64,000 bases of DNA from PALSA-610 sp038239145 (GCA_038239145.1 JBBSFB010000018.1:1-64000), one strand, 5' to 3'; shown: positions 7,216 to 15,383, counted from the first letter of the stretch. Made by a program: numbers and translations. Notes: generated from the sequence alone by a model not told the origin.

Positions 7216-7239
7216 GCATTGCGTGGGCAATGCTTGACG
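7216..7239 (+). promoter_or_regulatory. Palindrome abutting a TTGACG -35 upstream of HU
   Basis: GCATTGC (7216-7222) and GCAATGC (7227-7233) are perfect inverted arms around GTGG, directly followed by TTGACG (7234-7239). The position suggests an operator or a structured element at the HU promoter. The matching -10 is uncertain. Confidence 0.4.
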
Positions 7240-7295
7240 TATCCGTGTGAATAAGTTCTCATAACACGAAACACACGCGGTGCGTGGAGGTTTAC

Positions 7296-7574
7296 GTGAA
7301 CAAAGGCGAGCTCGTCGACGCGATTGCGTCCGGCGCAAATCTGAGCAAGACGGATGCCGAGAGTGCGCTCAACGCGTTCATCAACTCGGTGCAATCCGCG
7401 ATCACTTCGGGTGAGAAGGTGACGCTCCCGGGTTTCGGGACGTTCTCTCCCGCTTTGCGGAAGGCAAGAACGGGTATGGATCCGCGTACGCGGGAACCCG
7501 TGCAAATTCCCGAACGCAAGAGTGCCAAGTTTTCCGTGGGCTCGAAATTCAAAGCCCAGGTGCAAGGGTCGTAA
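7296..7574 (+). CDS. hup: HU-family nucleoid protein
   Basis: Histone-like dimer that bends and compacts DNA. The 92-residue protein begins (M)NKGELVDAIASGANLSK and contains the arm motif GFGTFSPALRKARTGMDPRT followed by KSAKFSVGSKFKAQV, the complete HU fold. I chose GTG 7296, ten bases downstream of the 5' end of GGAGG (7286-7290), rather than the ATG in the same frame, because HU proteins start at M-N-K. Unlike mycobacterial HupB it stops straight after the HU domain; a separate Lys-rich tail protein follows 92 bases later. Likely highly expressed. Confidence 0.95.
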   Translation: MNKGELVDAIASGANLSKTDAESALNAFINSVQSAITSGEKVTLPGFGTFSPALRKARTGMDPRTREPVQIPERKSAKFSVGSKFKAQVQGS

Positions 7575-7666
7575 TCGAGTAGGGCGTGGGGTCGCACTCC
7601 CTCGCGCACCGAATGACAAGAAGTTCGAACTTCCCCGAGTGAGAGCTCTCAGGAAAGGTGGTGACC

Positions 7667-8032
7667 GTGCCTCCGGCTAAAAAGGCAACGAAGAAAAGGG
7701 CTGCCAAGAAGGCCCCGGCCAAGCGCAAGGCCGTGAAGAAGGCTCCCGCAAAGCGCAAGGCGGCCAAGAAGACCGTCAAGCGCAAGGCAGCGAAGAAGAA
7801 GGCTCCGGCGAAGCGCAAGGCAGCAGCCAAGAAGAAGGCTCCGGCCAAGCGCAAGGCGGCCAAGAAGACCGTCAAGCGCAAGGCCGCCAAGAAGGCTCCC
7901 GCAAAGCGCAAGGCCGCGAAGAAGAAGGCTCCGGCCAAGCGGAAGGCAACCAAGAAGCGCGCCGCGAAGAAGGCTCCGGCCAAGCGTGCAGTGCGTCGCA
8001 CGACGCGCAAGCGCACAGCGAAGAAGAAATAA
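7667..8032 (+). CDS. Lys/Ala/Pro-rich histone H1-like tail protein
   Basis: Almost the whole 121-residue protein is made of KKAPAKRKAAKK-type repeats. It has about 10 copies of the word KRKA, no acidic residues and no hydrophobic core, and so should be disordered and bind DNA. This is the composition of the C-terminal half of mycobacterial HupB and of bacterial H1-like proteins. Here it is a free-standing gene behind an HU gene that lacks the tail. GTG 7667 follows AGGAAAGG with good spacing; GTG 7658 and 7661 are alternatives. The repeated codons make the DNA internally repetitive, so copy number may vary between strains. Confidence 0.85.
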   Translation: MPPAKKATKKRAAKKAPAKRKAVKKAPAKRKAAKKTVKRKAAKKKAPAKRKAAAKKKAPAKRKAAKKTVKRKAAKKAPAKRKAAKKKAPAKRKATKKRAAKKAPAKRAVRRTTRKRTAKKK

Positions 8033-8049
8033 CTTCGCTGACGCGGTTT

Positions 8050-8085
8050 CGAAGAAGGGCCCGGGCAACCGGGTCCTTTCTTCGC
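8050..8085. terminator. Hairpin terminator between the convergent genes
   Basis: GGGCCCGG (8057-8064) and CCGGGTCC (8069-8076) around GCAA form the core. Flanking CGAAGAA and TTTCTTCG extend the stem with one bulge, giving a T-rich exit on the plus strand. It lies between the tail protein and the oppositely oriented PIG-L gene and could serve both. Confidence 0.75.
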
Positions 8086-8113
8086 GTTCGGGGCCGGTGA
8101 GGCCGACCTCGGT

Positions 8114-8839
8114 TCAGAGGCTGTCGATGCGAGCGAATGATTCGCCGGCCCGGAGCCCGGCGCGCAGCCCCTCACTCCGTGCCGCCGCGTGCAGCTTTGC
8201 CGCAAAAGCCCGGCGCTGGTCGTCGGGCTGTTCGTCGATGGCCATGGTCGAACGCCACTGGCTTCGATGGGCGAGGAGCGCATCGATCTTGCGATCGACG
8301 AACCCGTCGACGCGCTCGACGTGGTCGACCCGGCCCGGCTCGAAGCACAGCAGCGTGCCCGGCCGGTACGCTGCGACTCCCTGATCGGGAAAGAAGTGAG
8401 TATCGCGCGCGGCGACGATTCCCGATGTCACCAGCAATCCGGCGTGGAGGTGGTCGGGGTGGATCCGGTACGGCTGCCACGGATCGTGTCCGAACACAAC
8501 GTCGGGACGAGTTTGGCGGATCACCCGGCACACCGCCGCGGTCGTGGGCAACGTGCTGTCGAGCTCGCCGTCGACGTAGCGCAGGAAGACCACGTCGGTC
8601 GCGCCCAGGATCGCCGCGGCTTCGCGTTGCTCCGCTTCGCGCATCGCGATCAGCGCGTCGAGATCGGCGTCGCCGTCCCAGGTGCCTTTGGAACCATCGG
8701 TGCAGATGCACATCGTGACGTGAGTGCCGCCCGCCGCCCATTTGGCGAGCGTCGCGCCGCAGCCGAACTCAATGTCGTCGGCGTGGGCGCCGACGGCGAG
8801 AGCGCGGGCCGGGATCGGAACATCGACGGTGGTCGTCAC
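8114..8839 (-). CDS. PIG-L family N-acetyl deacetylase
   Basis: Zinc-dependent amide hydrolase of the PIG-L/LmbE fold. The 241-residue protein has ALAVGAHADDIEFGCG, with the His/Asp-Asp metal site, and IHPDHLHAG, the second metal motif (HPDH). GTG 8839 overlaps the cofC TGA as GTGA (8836-8839), so the two genes are translationally coupled. Members include MshB, Mca and BshB. This one lacks features that would assign it to mycothiol, and a true Mca is at 44007. Substrate is therefore open; an N-acetylated sugar or cofactor intermediate is likely. Confidence 0.85.
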   Translation of the reverse strand: MTTTVDVPIPARALAVGAHADDIEFGCGATLAKWAAGGTHVTMCICTDGSKGTWDGDADLDALIAMREAEQREAAAILGATDVVFLRYVDGELDSTLPTTAAVCRVIRQTRPDVVFGHDPWQPYRIHPDHLHAGLLVTSGIVAARDTHFFPDQGVAAYRPGTLLCFEPGRVDHVERVDGFVDRKIDALLAHRSQWRSTMAIDEQPDDQRRAFAAKLHAAARSEGLRAGLRAGESFARIDSL

Positions 8840-9453
8840 GGTGTCGACGCCCGGAGGCGGGCTTCCCGGCGGAGCTCGTCGAGGGTGTCGAGGTCGGCCG
8901 CGACGTCGACGTCGAATCCCAGTGCCGGATCGTGCACGACGCGGACGGTCAGCGACCGGCGGCGCGCTTCCTCGGAGTGTCGGGCGGCGGAGTCGGGACC
9001 GTAGGCGAACGTGAACGGCGTTGCGCTCGGGAGCGACAGAACCGGCGTCCCGTCGTTGCGATGGTCGGGCACGATGACGGCAACGGAATCCGCGCCGTCG
9101 GAAACGACCGCGTCGAGCGACTTTGCGAGTGGCAGATCGGCATGGACGACTGCATACCGATCGAGGCCGCGGGCGAAGGCCCATTCGCGTCCGGCGCCGG
9201 CCGCGGCGTCGAGGGATCCGGGGTCGTCGACCACGTGGAGAGCACGGGCGCGGGCCCAGGTGACGACTTCGGGCGCGCTCGTCACGATCGCGATCGGTCG
9301 GGACCCGGCGGCGTCCACGACACACTCTGCCATCGAGCGGGCGAGCGCTTCGCGCTCGGGTTCCGACAGCACGGAGGTCAGCCGGGCTTTGCCCAACGTG
9401 AACGACCGGAGGGGGATCACGATCCCCGCGTCGTCTCGAGGTCGACTCGGCAT
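8836..9453 (-). CDS. cofC: Phospholactate/PEP guanylyltransferase CofC
   Basis: Makes the GDP-linked three-carbon intermediate that CofD joins to Fo in coenzyme F420 synthesis. The 205-residue protein has the nucleotidyltransferase-like N-terminus IVIPLRSFTLGKARL, the segment VVHADLPLAKSLDAV, and DHRNDGTPVLSLPSATPFTFAYG, typical of CofC. The C-terminal ALGFDVDVAADLDTLDEL matches the family end. It is co-oriented with and overlaps the PIG-L gene; the gap to plsC on the other strand is 21 bases. F420 use is supported by the LLM oxidoreductases at 57582 and 59516. Cytoplasmic. Confidence 0.88.
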   Translation of the reverse strand: MPSRPRDDAGIVIPLRSFTLGKARLTSVLSEPEREALARSMAECVVDAAGSRPIAIVTSAPEVVTWARARALHVVDDPGSLDAAAGAGREWAFARGLDRYAVVHADLPLAKSLDAVVSDGADSVAVIVPDHRNDGTPVLSLPSATPFTFAYGPDSAARHSEEARRRSLTVRVVHDPALGFDVDVAADLDTLDELRREARLRASTP

Positions 9454-9461
9454 TCGCTGCG

Positions 9462-9467
9462 TATGCT
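9462..9467 (+). promoter_or_regulatory. -10 box TATGCT (leaderless plsC)
   Basis: TATGCT ends seven bases before GTG 9475 in the short gap divergent from cofC. Confidence 0.5.
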
Positions 9468-9474
9468 ACTGATC

Positions 9475-10179
9475 GTGGACGCGGTGTATCCCGCCGCGAA
9501 GGCGGTGTTCTACCCATGGTTGCGGTACGGGCTGCGGTGGACGATCGAGGGTGACTCGAACATCCCGGTGCACGGTCCCACGATCCTTGCGAGCAACCAC
9601 ATCTCTTATCTCGATCCGCTGATCCTCGCCTGGGTCGCCGATCGCCGCCGGCGCCGGATCCGCTTCCTCGCCAAAACCGAGCTCTTCCGGAACCCGGCCC
9701 TGGGTGCGCTCCTGCGCGCCGCGCACCAGATCCCCGTCGACCGCGGAACCGCGAATTCGTCGGGGGCGCTGTCGGCTGCGATCGAGGCGCTCCGAGCCGA
9801 TGAGTGCGTGGCGGTCTTCCCGGAAGGAACGATCTCCGAGGACCTCGAACCGATGCGGGGCAAGTCGGGAACGGCCCGGCTCGCAGCGGCGTCCGGTGTC
9901 GCGGTCGTCCCGATCGGCCTCTGGGGAACGCACCGGCTGTTCACGAAGGGCCGCAAACCACACCTCTCCTGGCGGATCGCGCAGGTGGCGGTGGTCGGAG
10001 AGCCGATACGCATCAGCGAGGGCGAGCGGCCGCACGACGCGACGCTGCGCATCATGGATGCGGTGAGCGGCTGCGTCGCGCGGGCGCGAACGATCTACCC
10101 GGAGCAGCCCGCGTCCGGCACCGAGGCGTGGTGGTCGCTCGGGCCCGAAACCGTCAACATGCACCGGAGGTCGGCATGA
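9475..10179 (+). CDS. plsC: 1-acyl-glycerol-3-phosphate acyltransferase PlsC
   Basis: Transfers an acyl chain to lysophosphatidate, the second acylation step of phospholipid synthesis, at the inner face of the membrane. The 234-residue protein carries the HX4D motif NHISYLD and the FPEGTIS motif. GTG 9475 is chosen because a TATGCT box lies 7 bases upstream; ATG 9463 in the same frame falls inside that box. The stop overlaps the gpsA ATG as ATGA, so lysophosphatidate acylation and glycerol-3-phosphate supply are encoded together. The N-terminus is only moderately hydrophobic. Confidence 0.88.
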   Translation: MDAVYPAAKAVFYPWLRYGLRWTIEGDSNIPVHGPTILASNHISYLDPLILAWVADRRRRRIRFLAKTELFRNPALGALLRAAHQIPVDRGTANSSGALSAAIEALRADECVAVFPEGTISEDLEPMRGKSGTARLAAASGVAVVPIGLWGTHRLFTKGRKPHLSWRIAQVAVVGEPIRISEGERPHDATLRIMDAVSGCVARARTIYPEQPASGTEAWWSLGPETVNMHRRSA

Positions 10180-11186
10180 CCCGCATTGCAGTGATCGGGG
10201 CCGGGTCGTGGGGCACGGCGGTCGCCGCGATCGCGGCCGGAAACGTGGCGACGACCCTGTGGGCGCGACGTCCCGAGCTCGCGGCCCACATCCGCGACGA
10301 ACACGAGAATCCCGACTATCTCGCGGGTGTCGCGCTGCCGGAGCGATTGCACGCGACCGACTCGCTCGAAGAGGCCTGCACCGGCGCCGACGTCCTGGTG
10401 CTCGGCGTTCCGTCGCACGGTCTGCGCGCGGTCCTCGGCGAGGCCCGGCCGTACGCCGGCGCACGGGTTCCCGTCGTCAGTCTGGCCAAGGGGATCGAGC
10501 AGTCGACACTCGCGCGCATGACCGAGGTTGCGTGCGAGGTGCTCGACGGTCACGACGCCGCCTGCGTGGGAGTGCTCACCGGTCCGAATCTCGCGCGTGA
10601 GGTCGCGTCGGGTCAGCCGACAGCGTCCGTCGTCGCGATGTCCGATCCGGCCGTGGCGGAAGCAATGCAGCAGCTCTTCTTCGCGCCGACGCTGCGGGTG
10701 TACACGAACCCGGACGTCATCGGTTGCGAGATGGCGGGCGCGCTCAAGAACGTGATCGCCATCGGCGCCGGCATCGCCGACGGTCTCGGTTACGGCGACA
10801 ACACGAAAGCCGCGCTGATGACGCGCGGCCTGGCCGAGCTGGCCCGTCTGGGCGCAGCCATGGGTGGCGATCCGCTCACGTTCGCTGGGCTCGCAGGTAT
10901 GGGGGATCTCATTGCCACCTGCAGCAGCCCACAGAGTCGCAATCGGCACGTCGGGGTCGAGTTGGGCAAAGGTCGCGCCCTCGACGACATTATCAACGAG
11001 ATGAACATGGTCGCCGAGGGTGTGAAGTCGACCACCGCGGTGCTCGAGCTCGCGGCCCGCCATGGGGTCGACATGCCGCTCGCGTCGTTCGTCCGACGGG
11101 TGCTGTACGAGGGTGCGCGTCCGGCCGACCTGGTCTCCGAGTTGATGCTGCGCAAGGCGAAACCCGAGCTGCACGGCATGCGGTGA
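10176..11186 (+). CDS. gpsA: Glycerol-3-phosphate dehydrogenase [NAD(P)+] GpsA
   Basis: Reduces dihydroxyacetone phosphate to sn-glycerol-3-phosphate for phospholipids. The 336-residue protein starts with the Rossmann motif VIGAGSWGTAVA, keeps the catalytic Lys region EMAGALKNVIAIGAGIADGL, and has the substrate segment SRNRHVGVELGKG. Length and order are standard. ATG 10176 overlaps the plsC stop and GGAGG lies just upstream. Start and neighbours leave little doubt. Confidence 0.95.
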   Translation: MTRIAVIGAGSWGTAVAAIAAGNVATTLWARRPELAAHIRDEHENPDYLAGVALPERLHATDSLEEACTGADVLVLGVPSHGLRAVLGEARPYAGARVPVVSLAKGIEQSTLARMTEVACEVLDGHDAACVGVLTGPNLAREVASGQPTASVVAMSDPAVAEAMQQLFFAPTLRVYTNPDVIGCEMAGALKNVIAIGAGIADGLGYGDNTKAALMTRGLAELARLGAAMGGDPLTFAGLAGMGDLIATCSSPQSRNRHVGVELGKGRALDDIINEMNMVAEGVKSTTAVLELAARHGVDMPLASFVRRVLYEGARPADLVSELMLRKAKPELHGMR

Positions 11187-11196
11187 GGTGCCGGCG

Positions 11197-12297
11197 ATGA
11201 TCGGGATCGGCACCCTCACGACGGGGATCGCGGCCGAGGTCGACGTCGACGGCACCGTGAGACAGGGGCAGTTGCGGCTCGGTTGGCGCGTGCGGAGTGG
11301 CAACGAGTGGCTGGTGCCCGGGCGCGACGGACCAGTACGACAGTCACGACCGGGTCCCGCACCCGTCGTGCACACGGCGATGCGAATCCCGAAGGGCGAC
11401 GCGATCGCGCGCGTCTACGCGGTCGGCGCCGGCGACAGGAACGTCGTGGTCGTCGAGGTCGAGAACGACTCGCCCGACGCGATCGCGATCGGCTTCGTGG
11501 TCGACGCCCCCGGTGTCGTTGCCGTCGACGTGAACGGCGTGTACGTCGACGGGCGGCAGACGCTGGTGCCGGCGCGACGCGGGGGCGACGTGGACGACGA
11601 GCACGGTCTCGTGTTCCCCGTACCGCATCGCACCAAGGTCCGCGTCGCGATCGTCAGTTCGGCGATCGTCGGCGCGGGGATCGACGTACGCGGCCTCGCC
11701 GATCCCGACGCTGTCTCCCGGGGATGGGATCGGATGCTCGATCGCGGGCTGCGCGTCGAGTTGCCCGAGCCGCTGCGAACCGACGTCGACACCGCGCGCG
11801 CCGATCTGTTGCTCGCTCCGGCGTCGGCGGAGACGTTCGCGACGCTCGAGGCGTGGGGCTTCGACGACGATGCCATCGAGATGTGGGGTCGTCTGTCGAT
11901 GCGCGCCCGAAGGGCCGCGCGCCGGGCTTCGCCGAGCGCGGGTCCGGGCCTGCTTGCCGAGACCCTCGCCGCGCTGGTCTCGGAGAACGGTACGGTGATC
12001 GACATCGTGCCGGGCTTTCGACCCGCGTGGCTCGGTCAGCACCTCGCTGCGCACCACGTGCCGTTGCGACGGGGCGTGTGCTCCTTCGCCGTCCGCTGGC
12101 ACGGGGCCCGCCCCGCGCTGTTGTGGGACGTTCCTGCCGGTTCGACGGTCAGGGCGTCGAACCTCGACCCCGCCTGGTCGTCGAGCGATCCGGTCGGCGA
12201 GATGTTGCTCGCGGAGCCTTCACCAACGTTGTTGGCGATGGGGAACGCCGCCGAGCTCGCGGGCACTGTCGTCGACGCCCCGGATCAGTTCACGTGA
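11197..12297 (+). CDS. Conserved hypothetical protein, about 366 aa
   Basis: No family recognised. The first half (about 1-190) is beta-rich, with many short VVVVEVEN-like strands (for example FVVDAPGVVAVDVNGVYVDG), as in a carbohydrate-binding or bacterial beta-sandwich domain. The second half has the helical segment GFDDDAIEMWGRLSMRARRA and then FRPAWLGQHLAAHHVP and FAVRWHGARPALLWDVP. No signal peptide or membrane helix is visible. It sits ten bases after gpsA and its stop overlaps the cyclase start as GTGA, so it is part of the plsC-gpsA-cyclase operon. GTG 11188 is an alternative start. A role linked to signalling by the next gene is only a guess. Confidence 0.75.
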   Translation: MIGIGTLTTGIAAEVDVDGTVRQGQLRLGWRVRSGNEWLVPGRDGPVRQSRPGPAPVVHTAMRIPKGDAIARVYAVGAGDRNVVVVEVENDSPDAIAIGFVVDAPGVVAVDVNGVYVDGRQTLVPARRGGDVDDEHGLVFPVPHRTKVRVAIVSSAIVGAGIDVRGLADPDAVSRGWDRMLDRGLRVELPEPLRTDVDTARADLLLAPASAETFATLEAWGFDDDAIEMWGRLSMRARRAARRASPSAGPGLLAETLAALVSENGTVIDIVPGFRPAWLGQHLAAHHVPLRRGVCSFAVRWHGARPALLWDVPAGSTVRASNLDPAWSSSDPVGEMLLAEPSPTLLAMGNAAELAGTVVDAPDQFT

Positions 12298-13412
12298 GCG
12301 AACACGTCGACGACCTCGTCGCAGCCGGACTCTACGACCCGGCCCGCCCCGACGCCGACGAGCGCCTCGGGCTCTTCGTCTTCCTGCTCGACGAGATCGG
12401 CGCATCCATACCCGAGTTGGTCCAGGCCGACGAGCAGGGAGGCTTGCTGAGCTTCGCCGCGTTCCGCACGCTGCGGATCGGGCGCGACGGGATGACCTTC
12501 TCCGAAGTGGCGGAGCTCGCCGGTATCGAACCGGATGTTGCGCTCACGATGTGGCGGGGCGCCGGCTTCGCCGATCCGCGCCCGTTCGAACGTCGTTTCG
12601 GCGTGCACGACGTCGAGATGTTTCGCCTGTTCGTTCTGCTGAAGACGTTCGTGACCGAGGCGCAGGCGTTGCAACTGATGCGGACGATTGGGGAGGCCGT
12701 CGGCAGGGTCGCGGAAGCCGAGGTCGCGCTGGTGCGCTCGAACGTGGAGGCGCCGCTCGCGGAGCGGGGCCGCTACCTCGAGGTGGCGCGCACGTATCGC
12801 GCGGTCGTCGACGAAGTGGTGCCCCGCATCAGCGAAGCGATCGACACCATGCACCGACACCACTTACAGGCGATCGGGCGGCGCTACAGCGACGTGAACG
12901 CGCCCACCTCACTGCTCAACGTCGTGCAGCTCGCGGTCGGGTTCGCCGACCTCGCCGGTTATACGGGACTGTGGCAGGAGCTCGAACCGGAACATCTTGC
13001 AGTCATGCTCGATCGGTTCGAGGCGACGACCGGCGACGTCATCACCGCCGCGGGCGCCAACGTCGTCAAGCGCATCGGCGACGCAGTGATGTTCGTGACG
13101 AACGCACCGGGTGTTGCCTGCGCGCTCGCGGTCGATCTCCTCGCGGCGTGCGAGGCGGCCCGGTTGCCCAAGCTGCGCGTCGGCCTTGCCTTCGGCGACG
13201 TGATGGTGCGCCAGGGAGACTTCTACGGCCCGACCGTGAACCTCGCGGCCCGGCTCGTGTCTTCGGCCGAGGCCGGGACGGCCCTGACCGACTCGGGCAT
13301 GCACCGGCGGCTGGCCCGGGTCCGCGTTGGCTACGCCTTCGTGGCGGCCGGGAAGTACAACCTCGCCGGCTTCGAGGAGCCGGTCGAGGCGTACCAACTG
13401 CTGCGTCCTTGA
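12294..13412 (+). CDS. Class III adenylate cyclase with regulatory N-terminus
   Basis: Predicted to make cAMP from ATP in the cytoplasm. The 372-residue protein has an all-helical N-terminal half (about 1-195) like the adenylate-cyclase regulatory domain of the pH-sensing mycobacterial enzyme Rv1264 (from memory of the family). It includes a MerR-like-looking stretch TFSEVAELAGIEPDVALTMW. The catalytic domain starts at VGFADLAGYT (first metal Asp). It continues with VVKRIGDAVMF (Lys and second Asp) and GPTVNLAARL (transition-state Asn and Arg), so all key residues are present. GTG 12294 overlaps the previous stop. A paralogue with the same layout is at 42959. Confidence 0.88.
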   Translation: MSEHVDDLVAAGLYDPARPDADERLGLFVFLLDEIGASIPELVQADEQGGLLSFAAFRTLRIGRDGMTFSEVAELAGIEPDVALTMWRGAGFADPRPFERRFGVHDVEMFRLFVLLKTFVTEAQALQLMRTIGEAVGRVAEAEVALVRSNVEAPLAERGRYLEVARTYRAVVDEVVPRISEAIDTMHRHHLQAIGRRYSDVNAPTSLLNVVQLAVGFADLAGYTGLWQELEPEHLAVMLDRFEATTGDVITAAGANVVKRIGDAVMFVTNAPGVACALAVDLLAACEAARLPKLRVGLAFGDVMVRQGDFYGPTVNLAARLVSSAEAGTALTDSGMHRRLARVRVGYAFVAAGKYNLAGFEEPVEAYQLLRP

Positions 13413-13485
13413 CGTCTCTCACCGTTGGGGAGACGCGGCCTCACCCGTTCGGGGGGAGATTGGGATTTTTGGTACTGAATGCGGA

Positions 13486-13542
13486 GCGTGACCGATTCGT
13501 CACGCTAAGGTGTCGAGATCGTCACCCGCGAGTGACGAATCG
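13486..13542 (+). promoter_or_regulatory. Overlapping alternative inverted repeats upstream of the papain-like protease
   Basis: Three pairings share the words CGTCAC/GTGACG. Two of them are local hairpins: GCGTGAC (13486-13492) with GTCACGC (13499-13505), and CGTCAC (13520-13525) with GTGACG (13532-13537). The third is a long pairing that excludes both, CGATTCGTCAC (13493-13503) with GTGACGAATCG (13532-13542, perfect 11 bp). It lies 43-99 bases before GTG 13585. It could be a protein operator with several half-sites or a switching RNA leader. Confidence 0.55.
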
Positions 13543-13584
13543 CATACCGCGAGCCGAAGCCGATGACCTCCGAAGGGACTTCCT

Positions 13585-14781
13585 GTGCGTCATTCGGCCC
13601 GTTTGGGCGCTTCCGCTCTCGTGCTCTCGTTCGCCTCGGTGCTGACCGTCGGGATCGTCGTTTCCGCAGGTCCCGCCGCTGCCGCCGCGGTCGCCGCACC
13701 GGCCCCGGTCGTCGCCCAGCACGGTCTCGGGGCCCGCGTCTCCCTGACCTCCGCGCCGGCGCCGGCGCCGGTGCCGGTGCCGGTCCGGACGGCGGTCGCG
13801 ACGAGCTCGGCGCTCGTCGTGCTGCCGACGAGCATCGATCTCAAGAAGTGGGCGGTCACCCCCGGGAACCAGGGCGCGCTCAACTCCTGCGTGCCGTGGA
13901 CCATCGACTACGCCATGCTCGGTTGGTACTCGCGCTACAGCGGGCGGCTCGGTCAGCCGTTCGCACCGATGTACACGTACTCGCAGATCAACGCCGGCGG
14001 TGACTGGGGCAGCGATCCCACCGCGGCACTGCAACTCGCCGTCACCCAGGGCAACGCCACTCGTGCCGCCTACCCGCGGGGCGACAGCAATTGGAAGACC
14101 GCGCCGACGGCCGCGGAGCGGTTCAGTGCCGCGCAGTTCAAGGTCAAGTCGTTCACGACCGTGTTCGTCGGCGTGAACCGACCCGGTGCGACGACCTTGT
14201 TGAAGCAAGCGATCGCGACGAATCATCCCGTCGCGATCGAGCTGTCGGTGCGCTACGGCTTCGACTATCTCGCAAAGTCGCCGACGGCGACCGACACCGA
14301 CACGACCAGCGCCGTTCGCGGCGACCACGAGGTCCTGGCCGTCGGCTACGACGCGACCGGCCTGATCGTGCAGAACTCCTGGGGCACGGGCTGGGCGAAC
14401 GGCGGCTTCGGTCGCATCTCGTGGGCAGTCGTGCAGAAAGACGTCGGCGAGGCCGAGACGATCACGGGCTTCGCCAAGAACGCGACCGCGCCGTCGGTGA
14501 GCGTGCCCGTCGTGGGACGCGCGGTGACCGTCGTCAAGGGTCGCACGAACACGCACGCCGTCAGTTGGCACGACACGCTCGGCGACACCGGAGCAGTCAC
14601 GGCGAACAACGCGTGGTACCAGGTCGACAGCGGACCGTTCGTCGCAGTAAGGCTCGCATCGGCGAAGGCGACGTCGTTCACCCTCGTGACGAAGATCGGC
14701 CACCGGTACCGCGTCGCTGCTCGCGACGCCGCCGGTGGACACGTGGGCACGATCCGGTACAGCGCCACCTTCGTCGGCTGA
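13585..14781 (+). CDS. Secreted papain-like (C1 family) cysteine protease
   Basis: Exported peptidase. Residues 1-35 form a signal peptide (Arg/His start, hydrophobic LVLSFASVLTVGIVV, then an Ala-rich cleavage region), followed by an Ala/Pro/Val low-complexity linker near 57-67. The papain-like domain (about 80-285) has the oxyanion Gln and catalytic Cys in NQGALNSCVPW (Q96, C102), the His in DHEVLAVGYD (H248) and the Asn in QNSWGTGWANGGFG (N264). A C-terminal beta domain (about 290-398) may bind a surface or substrate. GTG 13585 follows CGAAGGGA. The upstream 170 bases hold an unusual set of inverted repeats. No prodomain is evident, which is odd for secreted C1 enzymes but seen in bacterial relatives. 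Confidence 0.85.
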   Translation: MRHSARLGASALVLSFASVLTVGIVVSAGPAAAAAVAAPAPVVAQHGLGARVSLTSAPAPAPVPVPVRTAVATSSALVVLPTSIDLKKWAVTPGNQGALNSCVPWTIDYAMLGWYSRYSGRLGQPFAPMYTYSQINAGGDWGSDPTAALQLAVTQGNATRAAYPRGDSNWKTAPTAAERFSAAQFKVKSFTTVFVGVNRPGATTLLKQAIATNHPVAIELSVRYGFDYLAKSPTATDTDTTSAVRGDHEVLAVGYDATGLIVQNSWGTGWANGGFGRISWAVVQKDVGEAETITGFAKNATAPSVSVPVVGRAVTVVKGRTNTHAVSWHDTLGDTGAVTANNAWYQVDSGPFVAVRLASAKATSFTLVTKIGHRYRVAARDAAGGHVGTIRYSATFVG

Positions 14782-14864
14782 GTCGTCGGCGAACCTGCGC
14801 ATCCGGCCGACGGCATCGCTACCTTTGACTCGGGTCTGCACGTGCTGGAGCACGAGGAGAATGA

Positions 14865-15342
14865 ATGCCGGTCGCGTTCGAAGGTCCGCCCACCGAGGTG
14901 AGCGGGCTGGCCATGTTCGTGGAGGAGCAACGGGCCGCGTTGCTGCGCAACCTCGCCGGCCTCACCTACGAGCAGGCGACCAGTCATCCGACCCCGAGCT
15001 CGTTCTGCATCCTCACGCTCGTGAAGGACGCCGCGGTCGTCGAGCGCCGATGGTTCCAACTGGAGATCGCGCAGCGAGAGATCGAGGGACTGTGGCCTCC
15101 GCCCGACGACCGCGAGATGGAGGTAGAGCCCGGAGACTCGGTGGACTCGATTTCGGGCGTTCTATGAAGGAGTCATTGCCGAGAACCGCGAGATCCTCGC
15201 GGGAGTCACCGATCTCGACTCTGTGTCGGCGATCGGTCTGAACCGGCGCTGGGTCCTGCTGCATCTCATAGAAGAGATCGCGCGTCACGCCGGCCACGCA
15301 GACCTCATTCGCGAGACGATCGACGGCAGCAAAGGCGCGTGA
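14865..15342 (+). pseudogene. DinB/DUF664-like gene with a frameshift
   Basis: The first frame (14865-15167) reads MPVAFEGPPTEVSGLAMFVE, then LAGLTYEQATSHPT and VERRWFQLE, typical of DinB-fold (mycothiol-transferase-like) proteins, and ends abruptly after DSISG. The +1 frame continues the family sequence as FYEGVIAENREILAG and then RRWVLLHLIEEIARHAGHAD to a stop at 15340-15342. Removing one G from the GGG at 15155-15157 restores a single gene of about 158 codons. The metal-binding His pattern (RHAGHAD) is intact. Because the lesion is in a short G run, sequencing error is as likely as true decay. Confidence 0.75.
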
Positions 15343-15383
15343 GCGCCCGTAGATCCGACTTCCGGGCCCAGTTCATCGCCGCG

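Noticed and set aside
7667..8032. Regular repeats resembling a CRISPR array
   Set aside because: The repeats lie within an open frame and encode PAKRKA-type peptides; no spacers of constant length.
13413..13584. Possible c-di-AMP (ydaO) riboswitch before the secreted protease
   Set aside because: Actinobacterial cell-wall enzymes often carry it, but I could not find the conserved core words; only the inverted repeats are supported.
13748..13785. GCCGGC/GCCGGT tandem repeats
   Set aside because: They encode an Ala-Pro/Val-Pro linker inside the papain-like protease and need no other explanation.
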